Assembly: GCF_000091545.1 (NCBI RefSeq)
Contig: NC_006461.1
Location: 1,042,705 to 1,106,704 of the forward strand
DNA length: 64,000 nucleotides
Origin: Thermus thermophilus HB8
GTDB taxonomy: Bacteria > Deinococcota > Deinococci > Deinococcales > Thermaceae
Direction: 5' to 3'
Below, one piece after another: positions 26,754 through 33,434 of the stretch (positions are counted from its first letter, which is position 1; each line of letters begins with the position of its first letter). Under the pieces are notes generated by a model. It was given only the letters and a program-made list of their open reading frames with translations, did no database searches and was not told where the DNA came from. A program made the position numbers and the translations under genes.

Positions 26754-27308
26754 CTAGGCCCGGCCCACGTACTCGCCGGTCCGGGTGTCCACCTTGATGA
26801 CCTCTCCGGGTTCCACGAAAAGGGGCACCTGGACCACGGCCCCCGTCTCCAGGGTGGCGGGCTTGGACCCCCCGGAGACCGTGTCCCCCCGCACGCCCGG
26901 GGGCGTGTCCACCACCTTGAGCTCCACCACGGTCGGCGGGGTCACCTTGATGGGCTGCCCCTCATACATGTCCCCGAGGGCGGTCATGCCCTCCTTGAAG
27001 AACTCCGCCCCCACCACCCGGGAGCGGGGCACGGCGAACTGCTCGTAGGTCTCCAGGTCCATGAAGACCATCTCCTCCCCCTCCGGGTAGAGGTACTGGA
27101 GCTCCCGGGTCTCCACGTAGATGTCCTCCAGCTTCTCCCCGGAGTTGAAGGTGCGCTCCACCGTGGCCCCCGTCTCCAGGTTCTTGAACTTGGCCACCAC
27201 CTTGGCGCCGCCGCGGCCCAGCTTCTGGTGCTGGTACTCCACGCACTCCCAAAGGCCGCCGTCCATCTTCACCTTGGTTCCGGGTCGCAGATCCGTCACG
27301 CTGATCAT
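26754..27308 (-). CDS. efp: Elongation factor P
   Basis: The 184-residue EF-P rescues ribosomes stalled at polyproline. It has the KOW-like N-terminal domain (SVTDLRPGTKVKMDGGLWECVEYQH), the conserved loop KLGRGGAKV with Arg32 at the tip, where other bacteria have Lys or a rhamnosylated Arg, and two OB domains ending GDTVSGGSKPATLETGAVVQVP and VDTRTGEYVGRA. It overlaps the upstream unknown gene by 4 bp and leads the acc-asp23-nusB-folD run. Confidence 0.97.
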   Translation of the reverse strand: MISVTDLRPGTKVKMDGGLWECVEYQHQKLGRGGAKVVAKFKNLETGATVERTFNSGEKLEDIYVETRELQYLYPEGEEMVFMDLETYEQFAVPRSRVVGAEFFKEGMTALGDMYEGQPIKVTPPTVVELKVVDTPPGVRGDTVSGGSKPATLETGAVVQVPLFVEPGEVIKVDTRTGEYVGRA

Positions 27309-28207
27309 GCCTGTCCCTCCAGTTCCAACACCTGGGGCTTCAGCCCTATTTGGTCAATATAGCGGAGGTAGTCCGCCTCCCCGAGCTCCCGCCCCGCGAG
27401 GGCGACCAGCATGGCCTCCATCACGTTGGTCCCAAAGCTCCGGCCGCCAAGCCTCGGGGTGGTGGTGACGAGGCGCCTCACCCCCCGCTCCCGGAGGAAG
27501 GCCACGTCCTCCTCCGTGGTGGTGTTGGTGATGACCGTCTTGCCCCGCATGTCCTTGGGCATGTGGCGCCGAACGTAGTGCCAGTCCCCGGCCACCACGT
27601 CGGCCCAGGCGTAGTAGCGGGCGCGCCAGTCCTCCCGCACCTCCTCCTGCTTCTTCCCCGTGGGGTAGAGGACGGAAAAGGGCAGGCGGGTGAAGAGGGG
27701 AAGGAGGAGGAAGGCGAGCTTCTGCAGGAAGGAGAGGCTGTAGAGGGGGATGGGCAGACCCAGGGCAAAGATGAAGTCCCCGTAGAGCACCCTCGCCCCC
27801 GCCTCGTCCAAGGCCTCGGCGAGGCCGAACCGGTCCACGGCCGAGGGCAGGAGGACCTTGGTCTTCCTCCAGTCTATAAGGGAGGCGAGCTCCCGCACCG
27901 CCCGCCTCTCCAAGGTGTGCTTGAGGCCGGAGCCGTCCACCACGGGGGTCTTCTTGGCCGCCTCCTTGAGCCTCAGGGCGTCCCGGATGGCGTACCGCCG
28001 CCCTCCGGCGAAGAGGTAAAGGTCAATCCCGCCCAGGCCGATGGCGTCCACCTTGCCGTCCAGCTCCTGGATGAGGCAGAGGGCCCTTTGGAAATCCCCG
28101 TCCGTCCCCCGCCGCTCCAAGAGGACCCGCTCCCCCAAAAGCTCCACCTCGGCCGCGGCGTCCCGGCGGCTGCTGCCCAAGGAGACGGAAACCACGCGCT
28201 TGGCCAC
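27305..28207 (-). CDS. Conserved protein commonly labelled quinate 5-dehydrogenase
   Basis: The 300-residue protein begins KRVVSVSLGSSRRDAAAEVELLGE and contains ELDGKVDAIGLGGIDLYLFAGGRRYAIRDALRL and TPVVDGSGLKHTLERRAV. I recall such proteins being annotated as quinate 5-dehydrogenase, but I see none of the catalytic Lys/Asp motifs of shikimate/quinate dehydrogenases, so that label is doubtful. A hydrophobic stretch (about residues 145-180) may associate with the membrane. The TGA stop overlaps the efp start (4 bp), which indicates coupling to EF-P. The function is unknown. Confidence 0.6.
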   Translation of the reverse strand: MAKRVVSVSLGSSRRDAAAEVELLGERVLLERRGTDGDFQRALCLIQELDGKVDAIGLGGIDLYLFAGGRRYAIRDALRLKEAAKKTPVVDGSGLKHTLERRAVRELASLIDWRKTKVLLPSAVDRFGLAEALDEAGARVLYGDFIFALGLPIPLYSLSFLQKLAFLLLPLFTRLPFSVLYPTGKKQEEVREDWRARYYAWADVVAGDWHYVRRHMPKDMRGKTVITNTTTEEDVAFLRERGVRRLVTTTPRLGGRSFGTNVMEAMLVALAGRELGEADYLRYIDQIGLKPQVLELEGQA

Positions 28208-28213
28208 GGGGGG

Positions 28214-28378
28214 CTATTTTACACCCCAAAAGAGTCCGAGGAGAAAGAGGAGGAGGGCGAGGAGGAAGAAAAGCCAGGAGCGCCCGGCGCCGAGAAGCCG
28301 GGCGAGAACCCCGAAGACCAGGGCGCCGAAGGCCAGGGCGAAGAAGAGGGCGGAAAGGTGCTCCAAAAACGCCCGCAC
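28214..28378 (-). CDS. Small two-helix membrane protein (54 residues)
   Basis: An open frame from GTG 28378 to TAG 28214 encodes 54 residues: MRAFLEHLSALFFALAFGAL at the start, then a second helix with WLFFLLALLLFLLGLFWG. Two hydrophobic helices are separated by ARLLGAGRS. A TATAGG -10 ends 8 nt before the start, and the next gene begins 6 nt after the stop. Both points support it as real. No family recognised. Confidence 0.6.
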   Translation of the reverse strand: MRAFLEHLSALFFALAFGALVFGVLARLLGAGRSWLFFLLALLLFLLGLFWGVK

Positions 28379-28386
28379 GGCCCAAG

Positions 28387-28392
28387 CCTATA
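28387..28392 (-). promoter_or_regulatory. -10 TATAGG of the 54-residue membrane protein gene
   Basis: TATAGG on the minus strand overlaps the stop codon of the upstream hydrolase and ends 8 nt before GTG 28378. Confidence 0.35.
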
Positions 28393-29272
28393 GCACCCGG
28401 CCCAGGAAGGCCAACACCCGCTCCCGGAAGACCCGGTCCACCTCCCCCCGAAAGAGGTGCCCCCCGGGGTAGCTGAAGCACTCCACGGGCTTTTTCAGGG
28501 CCTTGAGCCTGCGGCAGAGCTCCCAGGACCACTCTGGGGGCACCTGGGCGTCCTGGGTGCCGTGGTGGACGCTGTAGGGCACGGAGAGCTCCGCCAGGTA
28601 GGTCCAGGCCGAGGCCTGGCGGAGGACCTCCGGGGAAAGGGCGAAAAGCTCCTGTCCCCGGCTTCCCCCGGACCAGTAGCGGATGCGCTCCAGGTTGCGT
28701 CTTTCGTCCCCGCTCATGCTCCCGTAGAGGACCGCGCCCTTAAGGCCGGGGTCCACCAGGCTCACGATCTGGGCGACGCCGCCCCCCATGGAGTGGCCGA
28801 AGAGGGCGATGCGGGCGGGGTCCGCCTGGGGGAAGGCTCCCCGGCGCACCTCGGCGAGGAGGTTCAGCACGTCCACGGCGTAGACGTGGCGGAGGCCTTG
28901 GGCCGGGGCACCTTCGGAAGGGGGGTGGCCCCGAAAGTTCGGGTGGAGGACGAGGTAGCCCCTTTCCGCCAGGAAGTCGGCGTAGGGGGTGGTGTAGGCG
29001 AGGAGGCGGTAGCGGCTCGGCTCCACGTAGCCGTGAAGGACCACCACCACGGGGAAGGGGCCCCTTCCTTTGGGCAGGTTGGCGAACCCGTGGACCCGGA
29101 GGCCGTCCGAAAGGTAGGAGAACTGGACCCGGGTGAAGGCCGGCCTCTCCTCCAGGACCCGCTCCACGCGAAACCCTCCCTCCCCGTAGGTCCGCGCCCG
29201 AAGGTCAGGGAGGGTGAGGACCTGGGCCAGGGCCGGGAGGAGGAGGAAGGAAAGCCAAAGCCCGAGGCGCAT
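28388..29272 (-). CDS. Secreted alpha/beta hydrolase (prolyl oligopeptidase-like)
   Basis: The 294-residue protein has an N-terminal signal (MRLGLWLSFLLLPALAQ). Its hydrolase core shows the oxyanion region PVVVVLHGYVEPSRY, the nucleophile elbow FGHSMGGG, an Asp in HHGTQDAQVPPEWS and the catalytic His in SYPGGHLFRGE. The arrangement resembles dienelactone hydrolase/S9-like enzymes and suggests an exported peptidase or esterase. It follows speB by 29 nt and has its own leaderless -10, so it may be transcribed from two points. Confidence 0.78.
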   Translation of the reverse strand: MRLGLWLSFLLLPALAQVLTLPDLRARTYGEGGFRVERVLEERPAFTRVQFSYLSDGLRVHGFANLPKGRGPFPVVVVLHGYVEPSRYRLLAYTTPYADFLAERGYLVLHPNFRGHPPSEGAPAQGLRHVYAVDVLNLLAEVRRGAFPQADPARIALFGHSMGGGVAQIVSLVDPGLKGAVLYGSMSGDERRNLERIRYWSGGSRGQELFALSPEVLRQASAWTYLAELSVPYSVHHGTQDAQVPPEWSWELCRRLKALKKPVECFSYPGGHLFRGEVDRVFRERVLAFLGRVL

Positions 29273-29278
29273 GCCCCC

Positions 29279-29284
29279 AGGCTA
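29279..29284 (-). promoter_or_regulatory. Leaderless -10 TAGCCT of the secreted hydrolase gene
   Basis: TAGCCT ends 6 nt before ATG 29272. The 15 bases TAGCCTGGGGGCATG recur exactly at the start of the mer transcription unit (57496-57482). Confidence 0.4.
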
Positions 29285-29301
29285 AGGGGAAACCCCTCGG
29301 G

Positions 29302-30183
29302 CTAAATGTGGTCCACCTCCCGGGAAAGCCAGCCCGCCTGAAGCCCTTTCAGGCCGATGGCGTGGTAGACGAGCTGGGCCGCGGTCATCTCGGCGTGGAA
29401 CTGGCCGTTCGGGGAGAGCTCCACGAAGTCCATCCCCACCACCTCCTTCTCGCGGAAGACGGCCTCGAGGAGGTCCACCACCTGGCGGTAGGAAAGCCCC
29501 CCGGGAAGGGGCGTGCCCACGCTGGGCATGAGGGAGGGGTCCAGGGCGTCAAAGTCCAGGCTGATGTAGACCCGCTTCCCCAGGGCCCTAAGGATCTCGT
29601 CCAGGGGAAGCCCCTCCCGGTGGATCCGGTGGGCGGGAAAGAGGGCCACGCCCTTTTTTCGGGCCAAGCGCAGGGAGTCTCGGTCCATGGCCCGGATCCC
29701 CACCTGGACCAGGGGAAACCCCTCCGTGAGGAGGCGGTAGAAGGGGCTTGCGTGGGAGTAGACCGAGCCCTGCCACTCCGGGTAGAGGTCGGCGTGGGCG
29801 TCCACGTGAAGGAGGGAAAAATCCCCCAGGGCCTCCCGGTGGGCCTGGACCAGGGGGTGGGTGACGGAGTGGTCCCCGCCCAGGGCCACCACCCACTTCC
29901 CCGCCCGGAGGTGCCTTAGGGCCTCCTCCCGGATCAGGCGGTGGCTTTCCTCGGCCATCCCCGCCACCCAGGGCACGGGCTCGGCCGCGTGGATCCCCAC
30001 CTCCTCGGGGGCGGCGCCGAGCTCCAAAAGAAAGGGCTCAAGCTCGCGGCTCGCCAGGAGGATGGCCTCGGGGCCCCTCCGGGCCCCCGGGAGGAAGGAG
30101 AGGGAGAGGTCGTAGGGCACGGGCAGGACGACGACCCGCGCCTCCTCGTAAGGGGTGTCCTTTTCGCCGAAGACGAGGCGCAT
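29302..30183 (-). CDS. speB: Agmatinase/arginase family ureohydrolase (aminopropylagmatinase)
   Basis: The 293-residue enzyme has the binuclear manganese site motifs ALGGDHSVTHP, LLHVDAHADLYPEW and ISLDFDALDPSLMPSVGTP. In Thermus thermophilus the SpeB homologue is known to hydrolyse N1-aminopropylagmatine to spermidine rather than agmatine to putrescine (established knowledge), and I infer the same role. It lies 18 nt after the M20 peptidase gene and probably shares its transcript. Polyamine synthesis is important for growth at high temperature. Confidence 0.88.
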   Translation of the reverse strand: MRLVFGEKDTPYEEARVVVLPVPYDLSLSFLPGARRGPEAILLASRELEPFLLELGAAPEEVGIHAAEPVPWVAGMAEESHRLIREEALRHLRAGKWVVALGGDHSVTHPLVQAHREALGDFSLLHVDAHADLYPEWQGSVYSHASPFYRLLTEGFPLVQVGIRAMDRDSLRLARKKGVALFPAHRIHREGLPLDEILRALGKRVYISLDFDALDPSLMPSVGTPLPGGLSYRQVVDLLEAVFREKEVVGMDFVELSPNGQFHAEMTAAQLVYHAIGLKGLQAGWLSREVDHI

Positions 30184-30201
30184 ACGCCAAGAGGGTAAGG
30201 C

Positions 30202-31527
30202 CTACCGGCCCAGGAAGAAAAGCTCCAAGAGGCGCAGGAGGGCCTGCACCCCCCGCTCAAAGTCCCGGACGCGGATGTGCTCGTTGGGGCTGTGCACCCG
30301 GCTTCCCGGGTAGCCCACCCCGAGGCCCACCGCCGGGGCCTTGAGGTGGTGGAGGAAGGGGTGCATGGGCCCCGAGCCCGCCATGTTGGGGTAGAGGACG
30401 GGCCTCTCCCCGAAGGCCTCCTCCAAGGCCCGCCGCGCCAGGGCCACAAAGGGGTGGGCGAGGTCGGAGCGGGCAGGCCTTTCCCCCTTCTCCAGGACCA
30501 CCACCTCCACGTCGTGGAAGCCCTGGGCCTCGAGGTGGCGCCGAAGGAGCTCCGGCACCTCCTCCGGGTCCTGGTCCGGCACCAGGCGGAAGTCCAGCTT
30601 GGCCCGGGCCTCCGCGGGGAGGACGGTCTTGGACCCGGGGCCTCCGTAGCCCGCGTGGAAGCCGTTGAAGTTGACGCAGGGCTCGGCGTAAAGGCGCTGG
30701 TTGAAGTCCAAGTTCCTCGCCCCGCCCAGGAAGTCCCTCACGCCAAAGGCCTCCCGAAGGGCCTCCGACTCGTCCGGGATCTGGGCCAAGACCTCCATCT
30801 CCAAGGGGGTGAGGGGGCGCACCTTGGCGTAGAAGCCCGGGATCAAGACCCGCCCCTCCTCGTCCCGAAGCGAGGCCAGGGCCCGGCTCAAGCGGTAGAT
30901 GGGGTTTTCCACCACCGCCCCGTAGGAGGAGTGGAGGTCAAAGGCCGCCGTCCGCACCCTAAGCTCCAGGGCCACGATGCCCTTGAGCCCGGCGTAGAGG
31001 TAGGGCCTGCCCTTGGCGTCCACGCCTCCCGCCTCCCAGAGGATGGCCTCGGCCTTCAAAAGGTCCCGCTTGTCCGCCACGTAGGCCTCGAGGTGGGGGC
31101 TTCCCACCTCCTCCTCCCCCTCCACCACGAACTTCACCCGGGGAAGAAAGCCGTGCTTCTCTTGGAAGCGCCTCAGGGCCACCACGCGGGCCACGAGCTC
31201 CCCCTTGTCGTCGTGGGCACCCCGGGCGTACCAGGCCCCTTCCCGCTCGGCGAGGACGAAGGGGTCCGTGTCCCAAAGCTCCAGGGGGTCCGGGGGCTGG
31301 ACGTCGTAGTGGTTGTAGAAGAGGAGGGTTCTCTCCCCCTCCCCCCCCTCGGCGAAGACCACGGGGGGACCGTAGCCCTCGTGGAGCTCGGCGCGAAGCC
31401 CCAGACCCTCCAGCACCTCGGCCACCTTTTCCGCCCCTTCCCGAAGGGCCCTCCCCTCGGCGCTCACCGAGGGCACGGCCACGAGCGCGGCAAGGAGCGC
31501 CTTCGCCTCCGCAATCCAGGCCTCCAT
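30202..31527 (-). CDS. M20 family metallopeptidase (dipeptidase/deacylase type)
   Basis: The 441-residue zinc enzyme has ligand motifs FYNHYDVQPPDP (His and the following catalytic Asp), RGAHDDKGE, VVEGEEEVGSP (catalytic Glu and ligand), and a C-terminal PFLHHLKAPAVGLG. A dimerisation (lid) domain is inserted at about residues 200-330 (KGIVALELRVRTAAFDLHSS). It probably hydrolyses dipeptides or acylated amino acids in the cytoplasm. Gene order with speB suggests one transcript. The start is divergent from mglB with only 17 bp between. Confidence 0.88.
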   Translation of the reverse strand: MEAWIAEAKALLAALVAVPSVSAEGRALREGAEKVAEVLEGLGLRAELHEGYGPPVVFAEGGEGERTLLFYNHYDVQPPDPLELWDTDPFVLAEREGAWYARGAHDDKGELVARVVALRRFQEKHGFLPRVKFVVEGEEEVGSPHLEAYVADKRDLLKAEAILWEAGGVDAKGRPYLYAGLKGIVALELRVRTAAFDLHSSYGAVVENPIYRLSRALASLRDEEGRVLIPGFYAKVRPLTPLEMEVLAQIPDESEALREAFGVRDFLGGARNLDFNQRLYAEPCVNFNGFHAGYGGPGSKTVLPAEARAKLDFRLVPDQDPEEVPELLRRHLEAQGFHDVEVVVLEKGERPARSDLAHPFVALARRALEEAFGERPVLYPNMAGSGPMHPFLHHLKAPAVGLGVGYPGSRVHSPNEHIRVRDFERGVQALLRLLELFFLGR

Positions 31528-31544
31528 GATAGACTGAGCATACT
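31528..31544. promoter_or_regulatory. Interlocked divergent leaderless promoters, M20 peptidase and mglB
   Basis: The whole intergenic space is 17 bp. Plus-strand TAGACT (31530-31535) ends 9 nt before ATG 31545. Minus-strand TATGCT (31542-31537) ends 9 nt before ATG 31527. Each -10 lies in the start region of the other transcript, in a symmetric layout. Confidence 0.55.
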
Positions 31545-32036
31545 ATGGTGGAGCCTTCCCTGGTCCTTTACGGCGCCCCCTACGAGCGGGCCGTGGAGGT
31601 CCTCGAGGAGACCCTAAGGGAAACGGGTGCCCGCTACGCCCTCCTCATTGACCGCAAGGGCTTCGTCCTCGCCCACAAGGAGGCCCTCTGGGCCCCCAAG
31701 CCTCCCCCCCTGGACACCCTCGCCACCCTGGTGGCGGGGAACGCCGCCGCCACCCAGGCCCTGGCCAAGCTCCTGGGCGAAGCCCGCTTCCAAGAGGAGG
31801 TCCACCAGGGGGAGAGGATGGGCCTCTACGTGGACGAGGCCGGGGAGCACGCCCTCCTCGTCCTCGTCTTTGACGAGACCGCGCCCCTCGGCAAGGTGAA
31901 GCTCCACGGCAAGCGGGCCGCGGAGGCCCTCGCCCGCATCGCCGAGGAGGCCCTGGCCAATCCGCCCCGCCTCGCCCTGGACACGGAGTACCGGGAAGGG
32001 GCGGAAGCCCTCCTGGACGACCTCCTCCGCAACTAA
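31545..32036 (+). CDS. mglB: MglB, roadblock/LC7 GTPase-activating protein
   Basis: The 163-residue roadblock/LC7-domain protein (GARYALLIDRKGFVLAHKEA, LVAGNAAATQALAKLLG, LYVDEAGEHALLVLVFDE) forms dimers that stimulate GTP hydrolysis by MglA in polarity systems. It lies 6 nt upstream of mglA. The second codon is GTG, so a start three bases later is possible. The partner arrangement is as in Myxococcus. Confidence 0.93.
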   Translation: MVEPSLVLYGAPYERAVEVLEETLRETGARYALLIDRKGFVLAHKEALWAPKPPPLDTLATLVAGNAAATQALAKLLGEARFQEEVHQGERMGLYVDEAGEHALLVLVFDETAPLGKVKLHGKRAAEALARIAEEALANPPRLALDTEYREGAEALLDDLLRN

Positions 32037-32042
32037 CCCCCC

Positions 32043-32633
32043 ATGAGCACCATCAACTTCGCCAACCGGGAGATCAACTTCAAGATCGTCTACTACGGCC
32101 CCGGCCTCTCCGGAAAGACCACCAACCTGAAGTGGATCTACAGCAAGGTGCCTGAGGGGCGCAAAGGGGAGATGGTCTCCCTGGCCACGGAGGACGAGCG
32201 CACCCTCTTCTTTGACTTCCTTCCCCTGGACATCGGGGAGGTCAAGGGCTTCAAGACCCGGTTCCACCTCTACACCGTGCCGGGCCAGGTGTTCTACAAC
32301 GCAAGCCGCAAGCTCATCCTGAGGGGCGTGGACGGGATCGTCTTCGTGGCCGACTCCGCCCCGAACCGCCTTAGGGCTAACGCCGAGAGCATGCGCAACA
32401 TGCGGGAGAACCTGGCCGAGTACGGCCTGACCTTGGACGACGTGCCCATCGTCATCCAGGTGAACAAGCGGGACCTGCCGGACGCCCTGCCGGTGGAGAT
32501 GGTCCGGGCCGTGGTGGACCCCGAGGGGAAGTTCCCGGTCCTCGAGGCGGTGGCCACCGAGGGCAAGGGGGTCTTTGAGACCCTCAAGGAGGTGAGCCGC
32601 CTGGTCCTCGCCCGCGTGGCGGGCGGGTCTTAA
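32043..32633 (+). CDS. mglA: MglA, small Ras-like GTPase of cell polarity
   Basis: The 196-residue bacterial Ras-like GTPase has the P-loop YYGPGLSGKTTNL, the base-recognition motif NKRDLP and, in the G3 position, TVPGQ in place of the canonical DxxG, a known MglA feature. It switches between GTP and GDP states under MglB control and sets poles for motility machinery in other bacteria. Thermus moves by type IV pili twitching, so a similar role is likely here. It is followed by a strong terminator. Confidence 0.95.
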   Translation: MSTINFANREINFKIVYYGPGLSGKTTNLKWIYSKVPEGRKGEMVSLATEDERTLFFDFLPLDIGEVKGFKTRFHLYTVPGQVFYNASRKLILRGVDGIVFVADSAPNRLRANAESMRNMRENLAEYGLTLDDVPIVIQVNKRDLPDALPVEMVRAVVDPEGKFPVLEAVATEGKGVFETLKEVSRLVLARVAGGS

Positions 32634-32648
32634 GCGGCCCACGCGCCC

Positions 32649-32675
32649 GGGGGCGGGGCGACCCGCCCCCTTTTT
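32649..32675 (+). terminator. Intrinsic terminator of mglBA
   Basis: A 9-bp all-GC stem (32649-32657 with 32662-32670) closed by a GCGA tetraloop is followed directly by TTTTT. Confidence 0.85.
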
Positions 32676-32697
32676 ACTCCCCACCCGTATTCCGGAC

Positions 32698-32794
32698 TTT
32701 ATAGGGACAAATGTCCCAAAAAGTCCCTTTGCCAAGGGACAAATGCCCCTCACCGCAAAGCCCGGTTTCCGCTACCATGGAGGCCGTATACGGC
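32698..32794 (+). promoter_or_regulatory. Upstream control region of the ba3 oxidase operon
   Basis: This unusually A/T-tinged stretch lies between the mglA terminator and cbaD. GGGACAAATGTCCC (32704-32717) is an inverted repeat with 6-bp arms. GGGACAAATGCCCC (32736-32749) repeats it 32 bp downstream, about three helical turns. Between them GTCCCTT and AAGGGAC (32723-32740) form another 7-bp inverted repeat. A perfect palindrome GCCGTATACGGC occupies 32783-32794. These look like regulator sites for oxygen-responsive control. The exact promoter elements are unclear. Confidence 0.5.
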
Positions 32795-32817
32795 ACCTGC
32801 CGTTAGGGAGGAGGGGT

Positions 32818-32922
32818 ATGGAAGAAAAGCCCAAAGGCGCACTGGCGGTCATCCTGGTCCTGACCCTCACCATCCTGGTCTTCTGGCTGGGAGTGTACGC
32901 CGTCTTCTTCGCTAGGGGGTAG
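32818..32922 (+). CDS. cbaD: Cytochrome ba3 oxidase subunit IIa
   Basis: The 34-residue single-helix protein MEEKPKGALAVILVLTLT... is the known subunit IIa of ba3 oxidase, too short for most gene callers. Its helix compensates for the single-helix subunit II. A ribosome binding site (GGGAGGAGGGG) precedes the ATG, and cbaB starts 2 nt after its stop. Confidence 0.95.
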   Translation: MEEKPKGALAVILVLTLTILVFWLGVYAVFFARG

Positions 32923-32924
32923 GT

Positions 32925-33431
32925 ATGGTGGACGAGCACAAGGCCCACAAGGCGATCCTGGCCTACGAGAAGGGGTGGCTCGCCTTCTCCTTGGCGATGC
33001 TCTTCGTCTTCATCGCCCTCATCGCCTACACCCTGGCCACCCACACCGCCGGGGTCATTCCCGCCGGAAAGCTTGAGCGCGTGGACCCCACCACGGTAAG
33101 GCAGGAAGGCCCCTGGGCCGACCCGGCCCAAGCGGTGGTGCAGACCGGCCCCAACCAGTACACGGTCTACGTCCTGGCCTTCGCCTTCGGCTACCAGCCG
33201 AACCCCATTGAGGTGCCCCAAGGGGCGGAGATCGTCTTCAAGATCACGAGCCCGGACGTGATCCACGGCTTTCACGTGGAGGGCACCAACATCAACGTGG
33301 AGGTGCTCCCGGGCGAGGTCTCCACCGTGCGCTACACCTTCAAAAGGCCCGGGGAGTACCGCATCATCTGCAACCAGTACTGCGGCCTAGGCCACCAGAA
33401 CATGTTCGGCACGATCGTGGTGAAGGAGTGA
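32925..33431 (+). CDS. cbaB: Cytochrome ba3 oxidase subunit II (CuA)
   Basis: The 168-residue subunit has one N-terminal helix (WLAFSLAMLFVFIALIAYTLA) and a cupredoxin CuA domain. CuA ligands are visible in SPDVIHGFHVEG (His) and CNQYCGLGHQNM (two Cys, His and Met). It accepts electrons from cytochrome c552 outside the cytoplasmic membrane. It follows cbaD and precedes cbaA by 3 nt. Confidence 0.97.
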   Translation: MVDEHKAHKAILAYEKGWLAFSLAMLFVFIALIAYTLATHTAGVIPAGKLERVDPTTVRQEGPWADPAQAVVQTGPNQYTVYVLAFAFGYQPNPIEVPQGAEIVFKITSPDVIHGFHVEGTNINVEVLPGEVSTVRYTFKRPGEYRIICNQYCGLGHQNMFGTIVVKE

Positions 33432-33434
33432 ACC

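Noticed and set aside
27305..28207. A true quinate dehydrogenase
   Set aside because: No shikimate/quinate dehydrogenase catalytic motif is visible, and no aromatic-pathway gene is adjacent.
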